In this document: positions 7,937 to 16,512 of the stretch, piece after piece
Layout of the letters: each line of letters starts with the position of its first letter
Numbering within the stretch: position 1 is the first letter of the stretch
DNA from: Bacteroidales bacterium
GTDB taxonomy: Bacteria > Bacteroidota > Bacteroidia > Bacteroidales > Bacteroidaceae
Length of the DNA stretch: 28,742 bases
Direction: 5' to 3'
Assembly (NCBI GenBank): GCA_004555055.1
Contig: SFJN01000008.1
Span: forward strand, 1 to 28,742
Program-made: the position numbers and the translations under genes
The notes under the pieces: model-generated
Database searches by the model: none
What the model was told of the DNA's origin: nothing
Seen by the model: only the letters and a program-made list of their open reading frames with translations

Positions 7937-8101
7937 ATGAAGAAGCTTGTTTTCATGTTCGCAGCTTTCGCAGCTATCTCTTTCGCATCTTGTGGTTCCA
8001 AGACTGAGGCTCCCGTTGAGGCTAACGACAGCGACACCGTTGCACTTGACACTTGCGACACCGTTTGCGACACCGTTGCAACTGACACTGTAGCAGCCTA
8101 A
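7937..8101 (+). CDS. Small lipoprotein with DTV repeats
   Basis: This 54-residue protein has a lipoprotein signal (MKKLVFMFAAFAAISFASCG) with lipidation predicted at Cys19. The mature part is only about 36 residues, is acidic, and is built largely of Asp-Thr-Val repeats: DSDTVALDTCDTVCDTVATDTVAA. At DNA level, GACACCGTT recurs three times. Two extra cysteines lie in the repeat. The ATG at 7937 is chosen because it begins the signal peptide and lies about 50 bases below a consensus promoter. A strong terminator follows, so the gene is a single transcription unit. It resembles abundant small Bacteroidales lipoproteins of unknown role. I assign no function. Confidence 0.85.
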   Translation: MKKLVFMFAAFAAISFASCGSKTEAPVEANDSDTVALDTCDTVCDTVATDTVAA

Positions 8102-8180
8102 TCTACACAAGATCTCAGCTCGAATTTAGTTTCGGACATGGGCCGGATATCAGATATCATCGGCCAACTGAGAAAAATAC

Positions 8181-8217
8181 GACCGATTGGACGAGAGTCC
8201 TGTCGGTCTATTTTTTT
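8181..8217 (+). terminator. Rho-independent terminator of the small lipoprotein gene
   Basis: GACCGA (8181-8186) pairs with TCGGTC (8203-8208). Inside, GGAC (8189-8192) pairs with GTCC (8197-8200) around a GAGA loop. A run of seven T at 8211-8217 follows. Confidence 0.85.
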
Positions 8218-8345
8218 GCCGTCCCTCCTACATACAAGATAGGAGGAGCGTATCATCACCTCCACGACAACCGTAAAACGGATGCCGGAGAAAGGTGTCC
8301 GCCACACAGACTTTACGGATATCACCCTACCACCAGCCGACAACC

Positions 8346-9287
8346 ATGAACACCAAAGCCAAAGGCTATATTTTGGGCATCATCGCTGCCGCCACGTACG
8401 GCATGAACCCTCTGTTTGCCTTGCCACTTTACGCCCACGGACTCGATGCCGACTCCGTGCTATTCTTCCGCTATCTCTTTGCCATTCCCATACTGGGTGC
8501 CATGCTCCGTATCCGGGGGCGCAACTTCCGCATCGGACGGCACCACATCCTGCCGCTCTTCGCCATGGGAATGCTCTTTGCCCTCTCGTCGCTCACCCTT
8601 TTCGGGAGTTACAACTATATGGACAGCGGCATTGCCTCCACCCTGCTCTTTGTCTATCCGGTAATGGTGGCGGCCATCATGACGCTGTTCTTCGGCGAAC
8701 GACTTACCATCCAGAGCACGCTTTGCCTTGCCGGCACCATCGGCGGCATCCTGCTCCTCTATAAAGGCGATGGTACCGCCACGCTATCACTTACGGGTAC
8801 CGTACTGGTGATGGCTTCCTCCCTATCCTACGCCATATATATCGTTGCTGTTAACCGTTCGCGCCTGCAACATATCCCGACATTGCAACTCACCTTTTAC
8901 GTGACACTGTTCGGATGGATGCTCTTTGCCGTCCGTGCCATCCTGCACCATGGGGTCTGCCTACCGCCCGACGGACATGCCTACCTCTGGCTCTTCATGT
9001 TTGCCCTCGGACTGCTACCCACCGCCGTATCGCTCCTTTGCACCACCGCTGCCATACACTACATCGGCTCCACCCCCACCGCCATCCTCGGTGCCTTGGA
9101 GCCCGTCACCGCCATCGTTTTCGGGGTCACCGTCTTCGGTGAAGTCCTTACGCTGCGCGACGTGGCAGGCATCGTACTCATCATCACCGCCGTAAGCCTT
9201 GTCATCTGCGGTGCAAAGGGCATCCCTTCCATTCTCGTACGGCTGCGCAAGATGTTCCCAAGTATCCGACACCGCAAATCCTTCTGA
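8346..9287 (+). CDS. EamA/DMT-family transporter
   Basis: This 313-residue membrane protein has the ten predicted hydrophobic helices of the drug/metabolite transporter superfamily, arranged as two EamA repeats. The first repeat runs from GYILGIIAAATYGMNPLFALPLY to the PVMVAAIMTLFFGERLT segment. The second ends with GALEPVTAIVFGVTVFGEVLTLRDVAGIVLIITAVSLVI, the hallmark 'ALEPV...GE' stretch. These carriers move small metabolites across the inner membrane; the substrate cannot be told from sequence. I chose the ATG at 8346 (MNTKAKGYILG) because it begins directly before the first helix. The upstream extension is hydrophilic and unlike the family. The next gene follows after seven bases, so the two are probably cotranscribed. 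Confidence 0.88.
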   Translation: MNTKAKGYILGIIAAATYGMNPLFALPLYAHGLDADSVLFFRYLFAIPILGAMLRIRGRNFRIGRHHILPLFAMGMLFALSSLTLFGSYNYMDSGIASTLLFVYPVMVAAIMTLFFGERLTIQSTLCLAGTIGGILLLYKGDGTATLSLTGTVLVMASSLSYAIYIVAVNRSRLQHIPTLQLTFYVTLFGWMLFAVRAILHHGVCLPPDGHAYLWLFMFALGLLPTAVSLLCTTAAIHYIGSTPTAILGALEPVTAIVFGVTVFGEVLTLRDVAGIVLIITAVSLVICGAKGIPSILVRLRKMFPSIRHRKSF

Positions 9288-9294
9288 ACCCACA

Positions 9295-10341
9295 ATGAAA
9301 CCTGCATATTCCACCCTACCATACTCTTTGCTGATTGCCACACTGCTCACATCGCTGTTGCTGGCATGCCAGCCCGCCGCACACCTTTCGAAAACCGACC
9401 GCACAGCCATGCGCAGTGAGGCCGACAGTTTTCTGAAGCATATGCCCGAGGGTCTGCAACAACGGCAGACGGAGGCCATCCTGCAAGCCATCAACGGTGA
9501 TAACTCTGCTCTCGAAAGCGTAAGGAATGCACGCAACGCCGCTCCCGAAATCTCTCCGAACGTCAATATGCGCATGCTGTCGCCCACACTGCGTCTCTAC
9601 GAGCCGGCAGGAAGCGACGAAGGCCGGCAGAAGCCATTGCCGCTCCTCATCTATCTGCATGGCGGCGGATGGACCATCGGCAGTCTGAACAGTTGCGGAC
9701 ACTTCTGCGATCGCATGGTGGCTACCGGCCGGATGAAAGTGCTGGCAGCCGACTACAGACTGGCTCCAGAACACCCATTCCCTCAGGGACTTTCCGACTG
9801 TACGGCGGCTGTAGCCTATGCCCGCGAGCATGCTGAAGCCCTCGGCATCGACACCACACAGGTAAGTGTCGGAGGCGACAGTTCGGGCGGCAATCTCGCC
9901 ATCGCTACAGCCCTTGCTCCGGAATGTCGCGGACGCATTGCAGCCCTGCTACTTTTCTACCCTGTCACCAAGGCCTTTCCCGACGGCTCCTCATCGTGGA
10001 ATGCCTACGGCAACGGCTACGGACTGGACGCCGACATCATGGAGGCTTTCAACGCCTCGTACCTCGTGGGTGGTGCCGATGTCCGCGACCACCGCATCAG
10101 CCCGGGACTTGCTCCGGACTCCTTGCTCCGGCAGTTGCCCCCCACCCTCCTCATTGCTGCAGGGCGGGACATTCTTCGCGACCAGGGCAAAGCCTTTGCC
10201 CGACGGTTGCCACGGCAAGTCAGACGGATTGAATTTCCCGGAGCCGTACACCTTTTCATCACCGTGGCGGGGCAACCCACCGCCTTCAGACATGCCGTAC
10301 GGCTCGCCACAGAATTCATAGAGACCCGGAAGGAGTTGTAA
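9295..10341 (+). CDS. Lipoprotein alpha/beta hydrolase (hormone-sensitive-lipase type)
   Basis: This 348-residue protein has a lipoprotein signal ending LLLAC (Cys25), so it should be anchored in the envelope. The body is an alpha/beta-hydrolase_3 domain of the hormone-sensitive lipase group. The oxyanion loop HGGGW is at 122-126, the nucleophile elbow GDSSG puts the catalytic serine at 196, and the acid and base are probably Asp292 (AGRDILRDQG) and His319 (FPGAVHLF). It would hydrolyse short-chain or acetyl esters, possibly of carbohydrates, but the substrate is inferred. The ATG at 9295 is chosen for the signal peptide and lies seven bases after the EamA stop. About 30 residues between the anchor and the core look like a linker helix. 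Confidence 0.88.
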   Translation: MKPAYSTLPYSLLIATLLTSLLLACQPAAHLSKTDRTAMRSEADSFLKHMPEGLQQRQTEAILQAINGDNSALESVRNARNAAPEISPNVNMRMLSPTLRLYEPAGSDEGRQKPLPLLIYLHGGGWTIGSLNSCGHFCDRMVATGRMKVLAADYRLAPEHPFPQGLSDCTAAVAYAREHAEALGIDTTQVSVGGDSSGGNLAIATALAPECRGRIAALLLFYPVTKAFPDGSSSWNAYGNGYGLDADIMEAFNASYLVGGADVRDHRISPGLAPDSLLRQLPPTLLIAAGRDILRDQGKAFARRLPRQVRRIEFPGAVHLFITVAGQPTAFRHAVRLATEFIETRKEL

Positions 10342-10396
10342 GTGAGGTGCAGCCTCCACTGCACTGCCCTATCCCGTCATATAAATAAATGTGCAG

Positions 10397-10427
10397 CCCC
10401 CAAGTTGGCCGGCTGGCCATAGGGGGG
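10397..10427. terminator. Possible terminator hairpin between convergent genes
   Basis: Five C (10397-10401) can pair with the G run at 10422-10426, and TGGCC (10406-10410) with GGCCA (10415-10419) around a GGCT loop. The site lies between the converging hydrolase and AraC genes. There is no clear T run on either strand (AAAA on plus, ATTTATTTAT after a short gap on minus), so the call is weak. Confidence 0.35.
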
Positions 10428-10457
10428 AAAATGTTGAACAGACATGAACGGAACGTC

Positions 10458-11333
10458 TCAGGCGATGACGTGCTTCTTGTGGTAGTTCTCACGGAATTCC
10501 GTGGGAGTGCATCCCTTACGCTTTTTGAAGATGCGGTTGAAATTGCTGATATTGTTGAACCCGCAGGCATAGCACACCTCAATGATAGCCATAGTGCTGT
10601 CGGCCAGCAGACGAGAGGCATTCCCCAGGCGCACGTCAATAATGTATTCGGCAATGCTCTTCCCCGTACGAATCTTGAAGAAACGGCTGAAGGCTGTAGG
10701 GGTCATCGAGGCCAGTTCCGCCAGGGTGTTCAGACGGATTTCCTCGCGGAAATTTGTATCGATATACTCCTTGACACGCCGCACCCTGCGGCTGTCGACC
10801 ACATTTTCGGTACGTGCAAAAGCGCTGGTGGCAAGCAGATGATAGTCGGACGACTGCGACAGTTCATAGAGGAGCTCAAGGAACTTCATCACACTGTTGA
10901 AACCCGGTTCCATGTTCACCAGTTCATTGAGGCGCCCATAGACGTGCATGATGGCTTCCATATTGAATCTGATGCCCGTGGCGGCATGCTGGAGCATGAG
11001 GGCAATGGGTTGCAGAAACGTCTTGGCAAGCAAAGATTCCGAAAGGAAACTCTTTGAGAAATGAATGGTAATTTCGCGGATATCGTCGGATGTGCATTCA
11101 TACTGTTCCCATACATGCTCTATGCCGCTGCCAAGAAGCACAAGGTCGTAATCCCCGATAACCTCTATACTGTCGCCGACAATACGACGGTTGCCCTTGC
11201 CATGTTCCACAAAGTTCAGTTCGTATTCCTCATGCTTGTGCAGAGGATAGGTGTGTTGTTTCTTGTGACGCTCCACGAGATGGTAGCAATCACGCTCAGT
11301 GAGTTGCGTGATTTCAGTGATGACGTCATTCAT
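10458..11333 (-). CDS. AraC-family transcriptional regulator
   Basis: This 291-residue protein has an N-terminal cupin-like sensor (about 30-110; PLHKHEEYELNFVEHGKGNRRI) and a C-terminal pair of helix-turn-helix motifs (about 185-288). The second motif carries the typical signature ACGFNNISNFNRIFKKRKGCTPTEFRENY. Such proteins usually bind a small ligand, often a sugar, and activate or repress neighbouring genes. It lies 138 bases downstream of the GH2 glycosidase gene on the same strand, so it may regulate that gene. That link is inference from position and from the common association of this family with carbohydrate use. No consensus promoter is visible directly upstream of its ATG, so it may be read from the GH2 transcript. 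Confidence 0.9.
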   Translation of the reverse strand: MNDVITEITQLTERDCYHLVERHKKQHTYPLHKHEEYELNFVEHGKGNRRIVGDSIEVIGDYDLVLLGSGIEHVWEQYECTSDDIREITIHFSKSFLSESLLAKTFLQPIALMLQHAATGIRFNMEAIMHVYGRLNELVNMEPGFNSVMKFLELLYELSQSSDYHLLATSAFARTENVVDSRRVRRVKEYIDTNFREEIRLNTLAELASMTPTAFSRFFKIRTGKSIAEYIIDVRLGNASRLLADSTMAIIEVCYACGFNNISNFNRIFKKRKGCTPTEFRENYHKKHVIA

Positions 11334-11471
11334 ATTGCATTAGAATATAAGGTTATGTTTCCGTGTGCTTTTTCCGGTTGGGGGCATGCTCTACAAGCAG
11401 TCTGACTTGCACCGAGCCCGTGTTCGGACCGTTACAGAGAGGAGGCCTTTGAATTCCCCAAGGCATTCCGG

Positions 11472-13910
11472 TCAGTAAAGGCGTATTTCCTGCCGCCCGA
11501 GTCCCTCACCCCATACGGTAAGCGTGGAAGCAGCGGCAGCATCCGTTTTATGTAAGGCTTGGACATTCCGGCCTTTCATCAGCAGCAGTATCTGTGCCTT
11601 GCCGTTGAACGCCGGCACACAGCCTTGGCGTGCCGATTGGCATGGACTGACATTATGGTGCGAAGGGGAACCGTTGCCAGAGCCCAGCAAGCGGACATCG
11701 TCCCCGCCCTCAAGCGTAAAGTGCAGGGTGTCGCATGCGGTGGGGGCAGGCCGGCCTTTGGCATCGAAAAGGCTGACGTTCACCACACAGACATCCTCGC
11801 AGGCCTGGACATCGCAACGGAAAGCGGCGGCCTTTCCTGCGGTAACCGCCTCGTCGGTGGCCATGCGGCGGCCACGGACATCATACCCCACCGCCCGCAG
11901 ACGGCCCGGACGATAGACGGTCCGCCACTCGAGGTGCCCGTAACGGGGCATCGCCTTACGGCCAAGTGTACGGCCGTCAAGGAAAAGTTCCACCTCGGCA
12001 GCGTTGCCGTACACCCACACACGCACGCTGTCGCCCTCGCAACCGTCAAGCGACCAATGCGGCAACAGGTGGACAATCGGTTCGGAAGTCCACCATGCAC
12101 GCAGGTAGTAGGCTTCGTCCTTCGGGAAACCGCAATAGTCGAGGATGCCGAATTCCGAACTTACCGCAGGCCACTTCAGCGGATTGGGCTCACCGCCATA
12201 GTCGAAACCCGTCCAGAAGCAGCATCCCGCCGCCCACGGACGTGTGGCATAGAACCCCCATCCGCGCTCGATGCGGTTGAGCATGCCGTCCTTTTCGTCG
12301 GGAATACGGTTGAGGGAAGCCATCATGCTGCCATCAGAGGCGTCAGCATATATGCCGCGCGTTCCGCACCCGGTGGTCTCTTCCGAGCCGAAGCATTTTC
12401 TGCCGGGATATTGTCCACGGAGTTCCTCCACGGGATTCTGCATGATGTAGTTGTATCCTGCCACGTCCACCGGCACTTCCACCGTCGGTCCGCTACTGGT
12501 GGCAAAGGTTACCGCCCGCGAAGAGTCCACACTGTGGCACACGTCTGTCAGCGTTCGGGCAATGCCCTCGCCACGGGGGTCCCACTCGATGCCCCATTCC
12601 TCGTTACCGACGCTCCAAAGCACAACGCTGGGATGACAGCGGTGACGACGAATCATGGTTTGCAATACATGCAACTGCGGAGCGGAGACTCCCGCCAGAC
12701 GGTTCTCGTCAACAACCATGATGCCCAACGAATCGCACATGTCGAGCACGGCGTCGGGAGCGGGATGATGCGACGAGCGGTAGGTGTTCACGCCCATGGC
12801 CTTGAGTTGCCGCAGACGCCACAGATGAAGCCCATCGGGGACAGCCACTCCCACTCCGGCATGGTCCTGATGCATGTTCACGCCCTGTATCTTCAGAACT
12901 TTTCCGTTAAGGAGCAGCCCACGGTCTGCATCGAACACCACCTGGCGTATGCCGTAACGGTGGCGCACCACATCACCGGCCATCGTTCCGGACGATACCA
13001 CCGTCCTACACTCCACAGTATAGAGATAAGGGTCGTTGGGACACCACCGGTGTTCGGCTTTCCACGATGTTTCCGCCGTAAACTCCACCACCTTCTGCGG
13101 TGCCATGCACGCGGAAGCGCTGCGTGCCGTAGCCACCGTGTGGCCTTCAGCGTCAAGGATGCGCCATTCCACCCCCACCACCGCGGCATCGTGCGCGGCA
13201 TTGCGTACCTCTGCTGCCAGACGCAGGGCGCGAAAACTGCCGTCGGCATGGAAATCGGCCACCATATCATGGCCATCGCTGACGAAATGCAGGGCCGGAC
13301 GCACATCCAGCCACGCTCTACGGTAGATGCCGGCACCTTCGTAGTACCACCCTTCTTCCATCGAGGCATCGGCACGCACCGTCACCACATTCGTCCCTTC
13401 GGCGTTCAGATAGTCCGTGATGTCATATTCCTGGGGCAGGTATCCGCTTTCCTCACCACCACAGTAGAAACCGTTCACCCATACGCGGCTATCGCGGAAG
13501 ATTCCCCCGAAACACAGCGCCACATTCCGGCCACGAAGAGAGTCGGGAATCTCGAACGTCCGGCGATACCATCCCACACTCGTCGCCGGATATTGCCACC
13601 CCACGGTGCGGTAACCGTGCGAATGGCTTGCCTCTGGTGCATAGGGCTGCTGAGCGGCATAGTCGTGCGGAAGGTCCACACGTTCCCACCCGCTGTCATC
13701 AAACTTCTGGCTGTACGGACCGGCATTGTGGATGGAGGCCGCTTTTGTCAGATAGTTGAAATACTCCGTCCCACAGCCGAAATCGCTGCGGACATCGGTA
13801 GCGTGACCATAGGCAAAACGCCAGCCGGCATTGAGGTCGACAATCGTGCGTTGGCCTATACCCGCCAAAGGAACAAAAATAAAAAGGAAAGCGAAGAGGA
13901 GACGTGGCAT
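11472..13910 (-). CDS. Secreted glycoside hydrolase family 2 (beta-galactosidase-like)
   Basis: This protein has the GH2 layout: signal peptide (MPRLLFAFLFIFVPLAGIGQ), sugar-binding jelly-roll domain (WRFAYG..., GWYRRTFEIP, VWVNG), immunoglobulin-like domain, TIM barrel, then further beta domains containing WWTSEPIVHLLPHW and NAAEVELFLDG, as in DUF4982-containing enzymes. Numbering from an alternative ATG at 13922 (816 residues), the acid/base is Glu441 (SVGNEEWG) and the nucleophile probably Glu514 (FGSEETTG). It should release terminal beta-linked sugars, most likely galactose, from glycans in the periplasm or at the surface. I prefer the ATG at 13910 because it starts the signal peptide cleanly. 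The AraC regulator follows. Specificity among beta-galactosidase, glucuronidase and mannosidase activities is inferred from resemblance only. Confidence 0.88.
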   Translation of the reverse strand: MPRLLFAFLFIFVPLAGIGQRTIVDLNAGWRFAYGHATDVRSDFGCGTEYFNYLTKAASIHNAGPYSQKFDDSGWERVDLPHDYAAQQPYAPEASHSHGYRTVGWQYPATSVGWYRRTFEIPDSLRGRNVALCFGGIFRDSRVWVNGFYCGGEESGYLPQEYDITDYLNAEGTNVVTVRADASMEEGWYYEGAGIYRRAWLDVRPALHFVSDGHDMVADFHADGSFRALRLAAEVRNAAHDAAVVGVEWRILDAEGHTVATARSASACMAPQKVVEFTAETSWKAEHRWCPNDPYLYTVECRTVVSSGTMAGDVVRHRYGIRQVVFDADRGLLLNGKVLKIQGVNMHQDHAGVGVAVPDGLHLWRLRQLKAMGVNTYRSSHHPAPDAVLDMCDSLGIMVVDENRLAGVSAPQLHVLQTMIRRHRCHPSVVLWSVGNEEWGIEWDPRGEGIARTLTDVCHSVDSSRAVTFATSSGPTVEVPVDVAGYNYIMQNPVEELRGQYPGRKCFGSEETTGCGTRGIYADASDGSMMASLNRIPDEKDGMLNRIERGWGFYATRPWAAGCCFWTGFDYGGEPNPLKWPAVSSEFGILDYCGFPKDEAYYLRAWWTSEPIVHLLPHWSLDGCEGDSVRVWVYGNAAEVELFLDGRTLGRKAMPRYGHLEWRTVYRPGRLRAVGYDVRGRRMATDEAVTAGKAAAFRCDVQACEDVCVVNVSLFDAKGRPAPTACDTLHFTLEGGDDVRLLGSGNGSPSHHNVSPCQSARQGCVPAFNGKAQILLLMKGRNVQALHKTDAAAASTLTVWGEGLGRQEIRLY

Positions 13911-14291
13911 GCCGTGACACATATTATTATATTATAGGAGTGTTCTACAAATTAGCCAGAGGCGGGTTTTACTATCTCACGCAGAGTTGGGCTTTATGCT
14001 GTAAACATGCGCACTACGGGCTATGTAAGTATTTACAGAACAGAGAAATACAGGCAGAGGCATATATCGCCCAAGCATAAGGAGACACCCTAAAACGAAC
14101 AACAAAAAACAATTTGTCTGGCCCTTCTTTTCGTTTTGCAGCATCCCGACAGGTGGAATATCCGACTTGGGCAAGTGTTTTGAGCACATTGTTTCCCCTC
14201 ACGTTTGGATATCCATGAAGACCTTGTGCTGCAGATTATATAGCGAAGAGGCCACAGGTGCACTATGGCTGCAAACACATGTTTTTCAGCG

Positions 14292-14323
14292 CAAATATAC
14301 GTAGAAAATTCATAAAATGCAAA
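14292..14323 (-). promoter_or_regulatory. Promoter reading toward the GH2 gene
   Basis: On the minus strand, TTTG (14320-14323) and TATATTTG (14292-14299) are 20 bases apart, a good match to the Bacteroidetes consensus. The nearest minus-strand gene is the GH2 hydrolase at 13910, which implies a leader of about 375 bases or a separate small RNA. I see no supported gene in 13923-14290. Confidence 0.6.
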
Positions 14324-14483
14324 AAAAGTACACCGTTATTTCCGTACTTTGCATTTATTTCTTCCTCTTTTATTCTACCGGAGAATGGAAAAAGAAACTA
14401 TCAAAAACAGTGATTTCGAAACAACAATCCGTGTTTTTGTCGAAAACGCAGAATATTTTGCACACTTTTTTGCTGTTTTTTTA

Positions 14484-14491
14484 TAATTTTG
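14484..14491 (+). promoter_or_regulatory. Putative -7 element of the exported-protein operon
   Basis: TAATTTTG fits TAnnTTTG. The best upstream TTTG (14457-14460) is 23 bases away, slightly too far. The expected leader to the ATG at 14570 is about 75 bases. The remaining plus-strand part of the 647-base gap 13923-14569 is AT-rich and shows no gene. Confidence 0.5.
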
Positions 14492-14569
14492 TCGCAAAAT
14501 TGTCCTTTCGGAACCATACAAAAACCAATCAGAACTAAACTCTTATATATTATTATCACCCACAAACCT

Positions 14570-16381
14570 ATGAAGAAATTTTACGTTTTCCTCTGTACAG
14601 CATTGTTGGGAATCGTCTTCCCCGCAGTACTTCGCGCAGCAACGGTGAACATCGTCATCGATGATCCCACGCGCGTGTTTGTTGAAATGAACTACACCCC
14701 CGTCGAAGGCCTTGTGGCCGGAAGCAACACCATTGATGTACCCGAATACACTCCTGTATACATCAAGGCAAACGATGGCAGTTTCCTGCTCAGCGTTGTT
14801 CGCGAATCGACCGCTTCCAATGAGTACATCTACAGCTTCACCTCCTGCTACCTCAGCATCAGCACCGACGAAACCTTCACCGTCACCTCCGCACTTGCCG
14901 ACGATGTCCGCGATGCTTCGTGCACCATCACCGTCGACCATGCCGCCGACGTTGTCGTACAGCGTACCGGAACCTATACGAACGTGAACCTCGTAGACGG
15001 TGAGAACACTGTCAAGTTCATGAGCGATCAGGAAACCATGCTCTACATCTATCCCGCAGTCTACGGCAATTCGCTCTATAAGGTTACCCTGAACGGCGAA
15101 AGCCAGATGGCGCAGAACGGACAGTACTACCTCGGCATCAAGGACGGCGACAAGCTGGAAATCCTCAGCGAATTCCCCGATATCACCTGCCCTGTCACTT
15201 TCTCCTATGCCAACGACGAGTCGAAGGAATTCTTCTCAAGCGTCAAGCTTGACGGTGTGGAAGTGGAGAACTTCAACGACGGTTTCGATGCCAAGGCCGG
15301 ACAGACCGTTTCGCTTACCGGACGCATCAACGACTTCAAGCTCAACGACTTCAGCATCAACGGCACGCACCTGAGCATGTGGTCTGACTATTCGTTCACA
15401 GTAACCGAAAAGACTGAGATTTACATCGATGCCACCAAGTATGGAGTCGTAAAAGCCTACTTTACTGTCGACACCCCCGAAGCCGTAACCGTTTACCGCG
15501 GATATGTCTACAACAACGACATTGTAGAGGTGACAGCCGGAGAGAATGTCATTGAACTCAGCACCAACAATGCCATCCTGCAGGTAATGCCTACCAACGA
15601 CTATTACATCACCTCCATCACGGCCAACGATGTTACTCCCGACAAGGACTACAACGGTGCCTACACCATCAGCGTGGAGGAAGGCATGAAGATCAACGTA
15701 GAGACCGCTGCCGTGGTACGCGACCAGACCGCCATGCTCTATGTCGACGATGCCACCCTGCCCTATTACCTCTGCTTCACTCCCTCGCGCGGACAGGAAA
15801 TCATCCTGAACTCCGGCAATACCGAACTCCAGTTCAGCGAGGCCGAAAATCCCTTCACCCTCTCGTACTACGGCTCGCCCGTCGGTCTGGTATACGTTAA
15901 CGGTGAGAAAGTATCTCCGGCATATGAAGGCGGAAGCTACTACACCTTCTCCCTCAAGGACAAGGATGCCGTACGCATGTACTTTGCTGCCGAACCTGCA
16001 AGCTACAACGTCACCTTCACCGTTAACGACGACTTCACAGGTGAATTCTCCGTCCTCACCGACAACATCCATCCCGAAAGCGCATGGGCCGAAGGCCTGA
16101 AGGTACTCGACGGTACCCGTCTGGCAGTGGTTCCCGGCGCAGGATCCTCCATCAAGGTCTTCATCAACGATACGGAAGTGGAAGCTGTGAACGGAGAATA
16201 TGCCACCGAAATCACCGCCGACACCCAGATTCGCGTTGAAAACGGTGTGCCGGTAGGCATCAACCACATCACCGAAACCCAGAATAACACCGTCTACAGC
16301 CTTGACGGACGCCGCATGAACAACCGTAACCTCCACAGCGGCATCTACGTCAAGAACGGAAAGAAAGTCATCGTAGACTGA
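14570..16381 (+). CDS. Exported protein of tandem beta-rich repeats with T9SS-like tail
   Basis: This 603-residue protein has a signal peptide (MKKFYVFLCTALLGIVFPA, cut near VLRA). It then consists of about six tandem segments of 80-100 residues. Most follow a common pattern: a V-x-V/F opening strand, a 'G-x-N-x-I/V' turn (AGSNTIDV, DGENTVKF, AGENVIEL), a strand such as LYIYP or LQVMP, then 'V-x-NG/ND' and 'Y-x-I/F-x-I/V' with a closing 'D-x-I/L-x-I/V'. The last ~30 residues (NTVYSLDGRRMNNRNLHSGI, then YVKNGKKVIVD) resemble the C-terminal sorting or anchoring tails of Bacteroidales secreted proteins. No catalytic motif is seen. It begins a run of exported proteins and could be a surface adhesin or scaffold, which is inference. 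The ATG at 14570 is chosen for the signal peptide. Confidence 0.8.
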   Translation: MKKFYVFLCTALLGIVFPAVLRAATVNIVIDDPTRVFVEMNYTPVEGLVAGSNTIDVPEYTPVYIKANDGSFLLSVVRESTASNEYIYSFTSCYLSISTDETFTVTSALADDVRDASCTITVDHAADVVVQRTGTYTNVNLVDGENTVKFMSDQETMLYIYPAVYGNSLYKVTLNGESQMAQNGQYYLGIKDGDKLEILSEFPDITCPVTFSYANDESKEFFSSVKLDGVEVENFNDGFDAKAGQTVSLTGRINDFKLNDFSINGTHLSMWSDYSFTVTEKTEIYIDATKYGVVKAYFTVDTPEAVTVYRGYVYNNDIVEVTAGENVIELSTNNAILQVMPTNDYYITSITANDVTPDKDYNGAYTISVEEGMKINVETAAVVRDQTAMLYVDDATLPYYLCFTPSRGQEIILNSGNTELQFSEAENPFTLSYYGSPVGLVYVNGEKVSPAYEGGSYYTFSLKDKDAVRMYFAAEPASYNVTFTVNDDFTGEFSVLTDNIHPESAWAEGLKVLDGTRLAVVPGAGSSIKVFINDTEVEAVNGEYATEITADTQIRVENGVPVGINHITETQNNTVYSLDGRRMNNRNLHSGIYVKNGKKVIVD

Positions 16382-16417
16382 CAGACATGCCCCAACTCTT
16401 TTAGGTATTAGAATTAC

Positions 16418-16484
16418 AGGTGGTATTACCGTTTTTTCCTTGCAGCAATGCACCATTAACAGGAAATGGACGATAATACCACCT
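16418..16484. repeat. Inverted repeat between exported-protein genes
   Basis: AGGTGGTATTA (16418-16428) and TAATACCACCT (16474-16484) are perfect 11-base reverse complements around a 45-base loop. An inner stem pairs CCATT (16453-16457) with AATGG (16465-16469). GGTATTA also occurs as a direct repeat at 16404-16410 and 16422-16428. The element fills most of the 131-base gap and ends 28 bases before the peptidase start. It could be an RNA stem, a processing site or an operator. Confidence 0.7.
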
Positions 16485-16512
16485 TCTTGTCTGTTTTTGA
16501 AATCCCCACCCC

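Noticed and set aside
11559..13937. Plus-strand reading frame of 792 codons opposite the GH2 gene
   Set aside because: The GH2 frame has clear domains and catalytic residues. The opposite frame is a GC-rich shadow with no recognisable domain.
14317..14538. Small plus-strand frame (73 codons) in the gap before the exported-protein operon
   Set aside because: It is AT-rich, overlaps the predicted promoter at 14484-14491, and has no domain or conserved feature.
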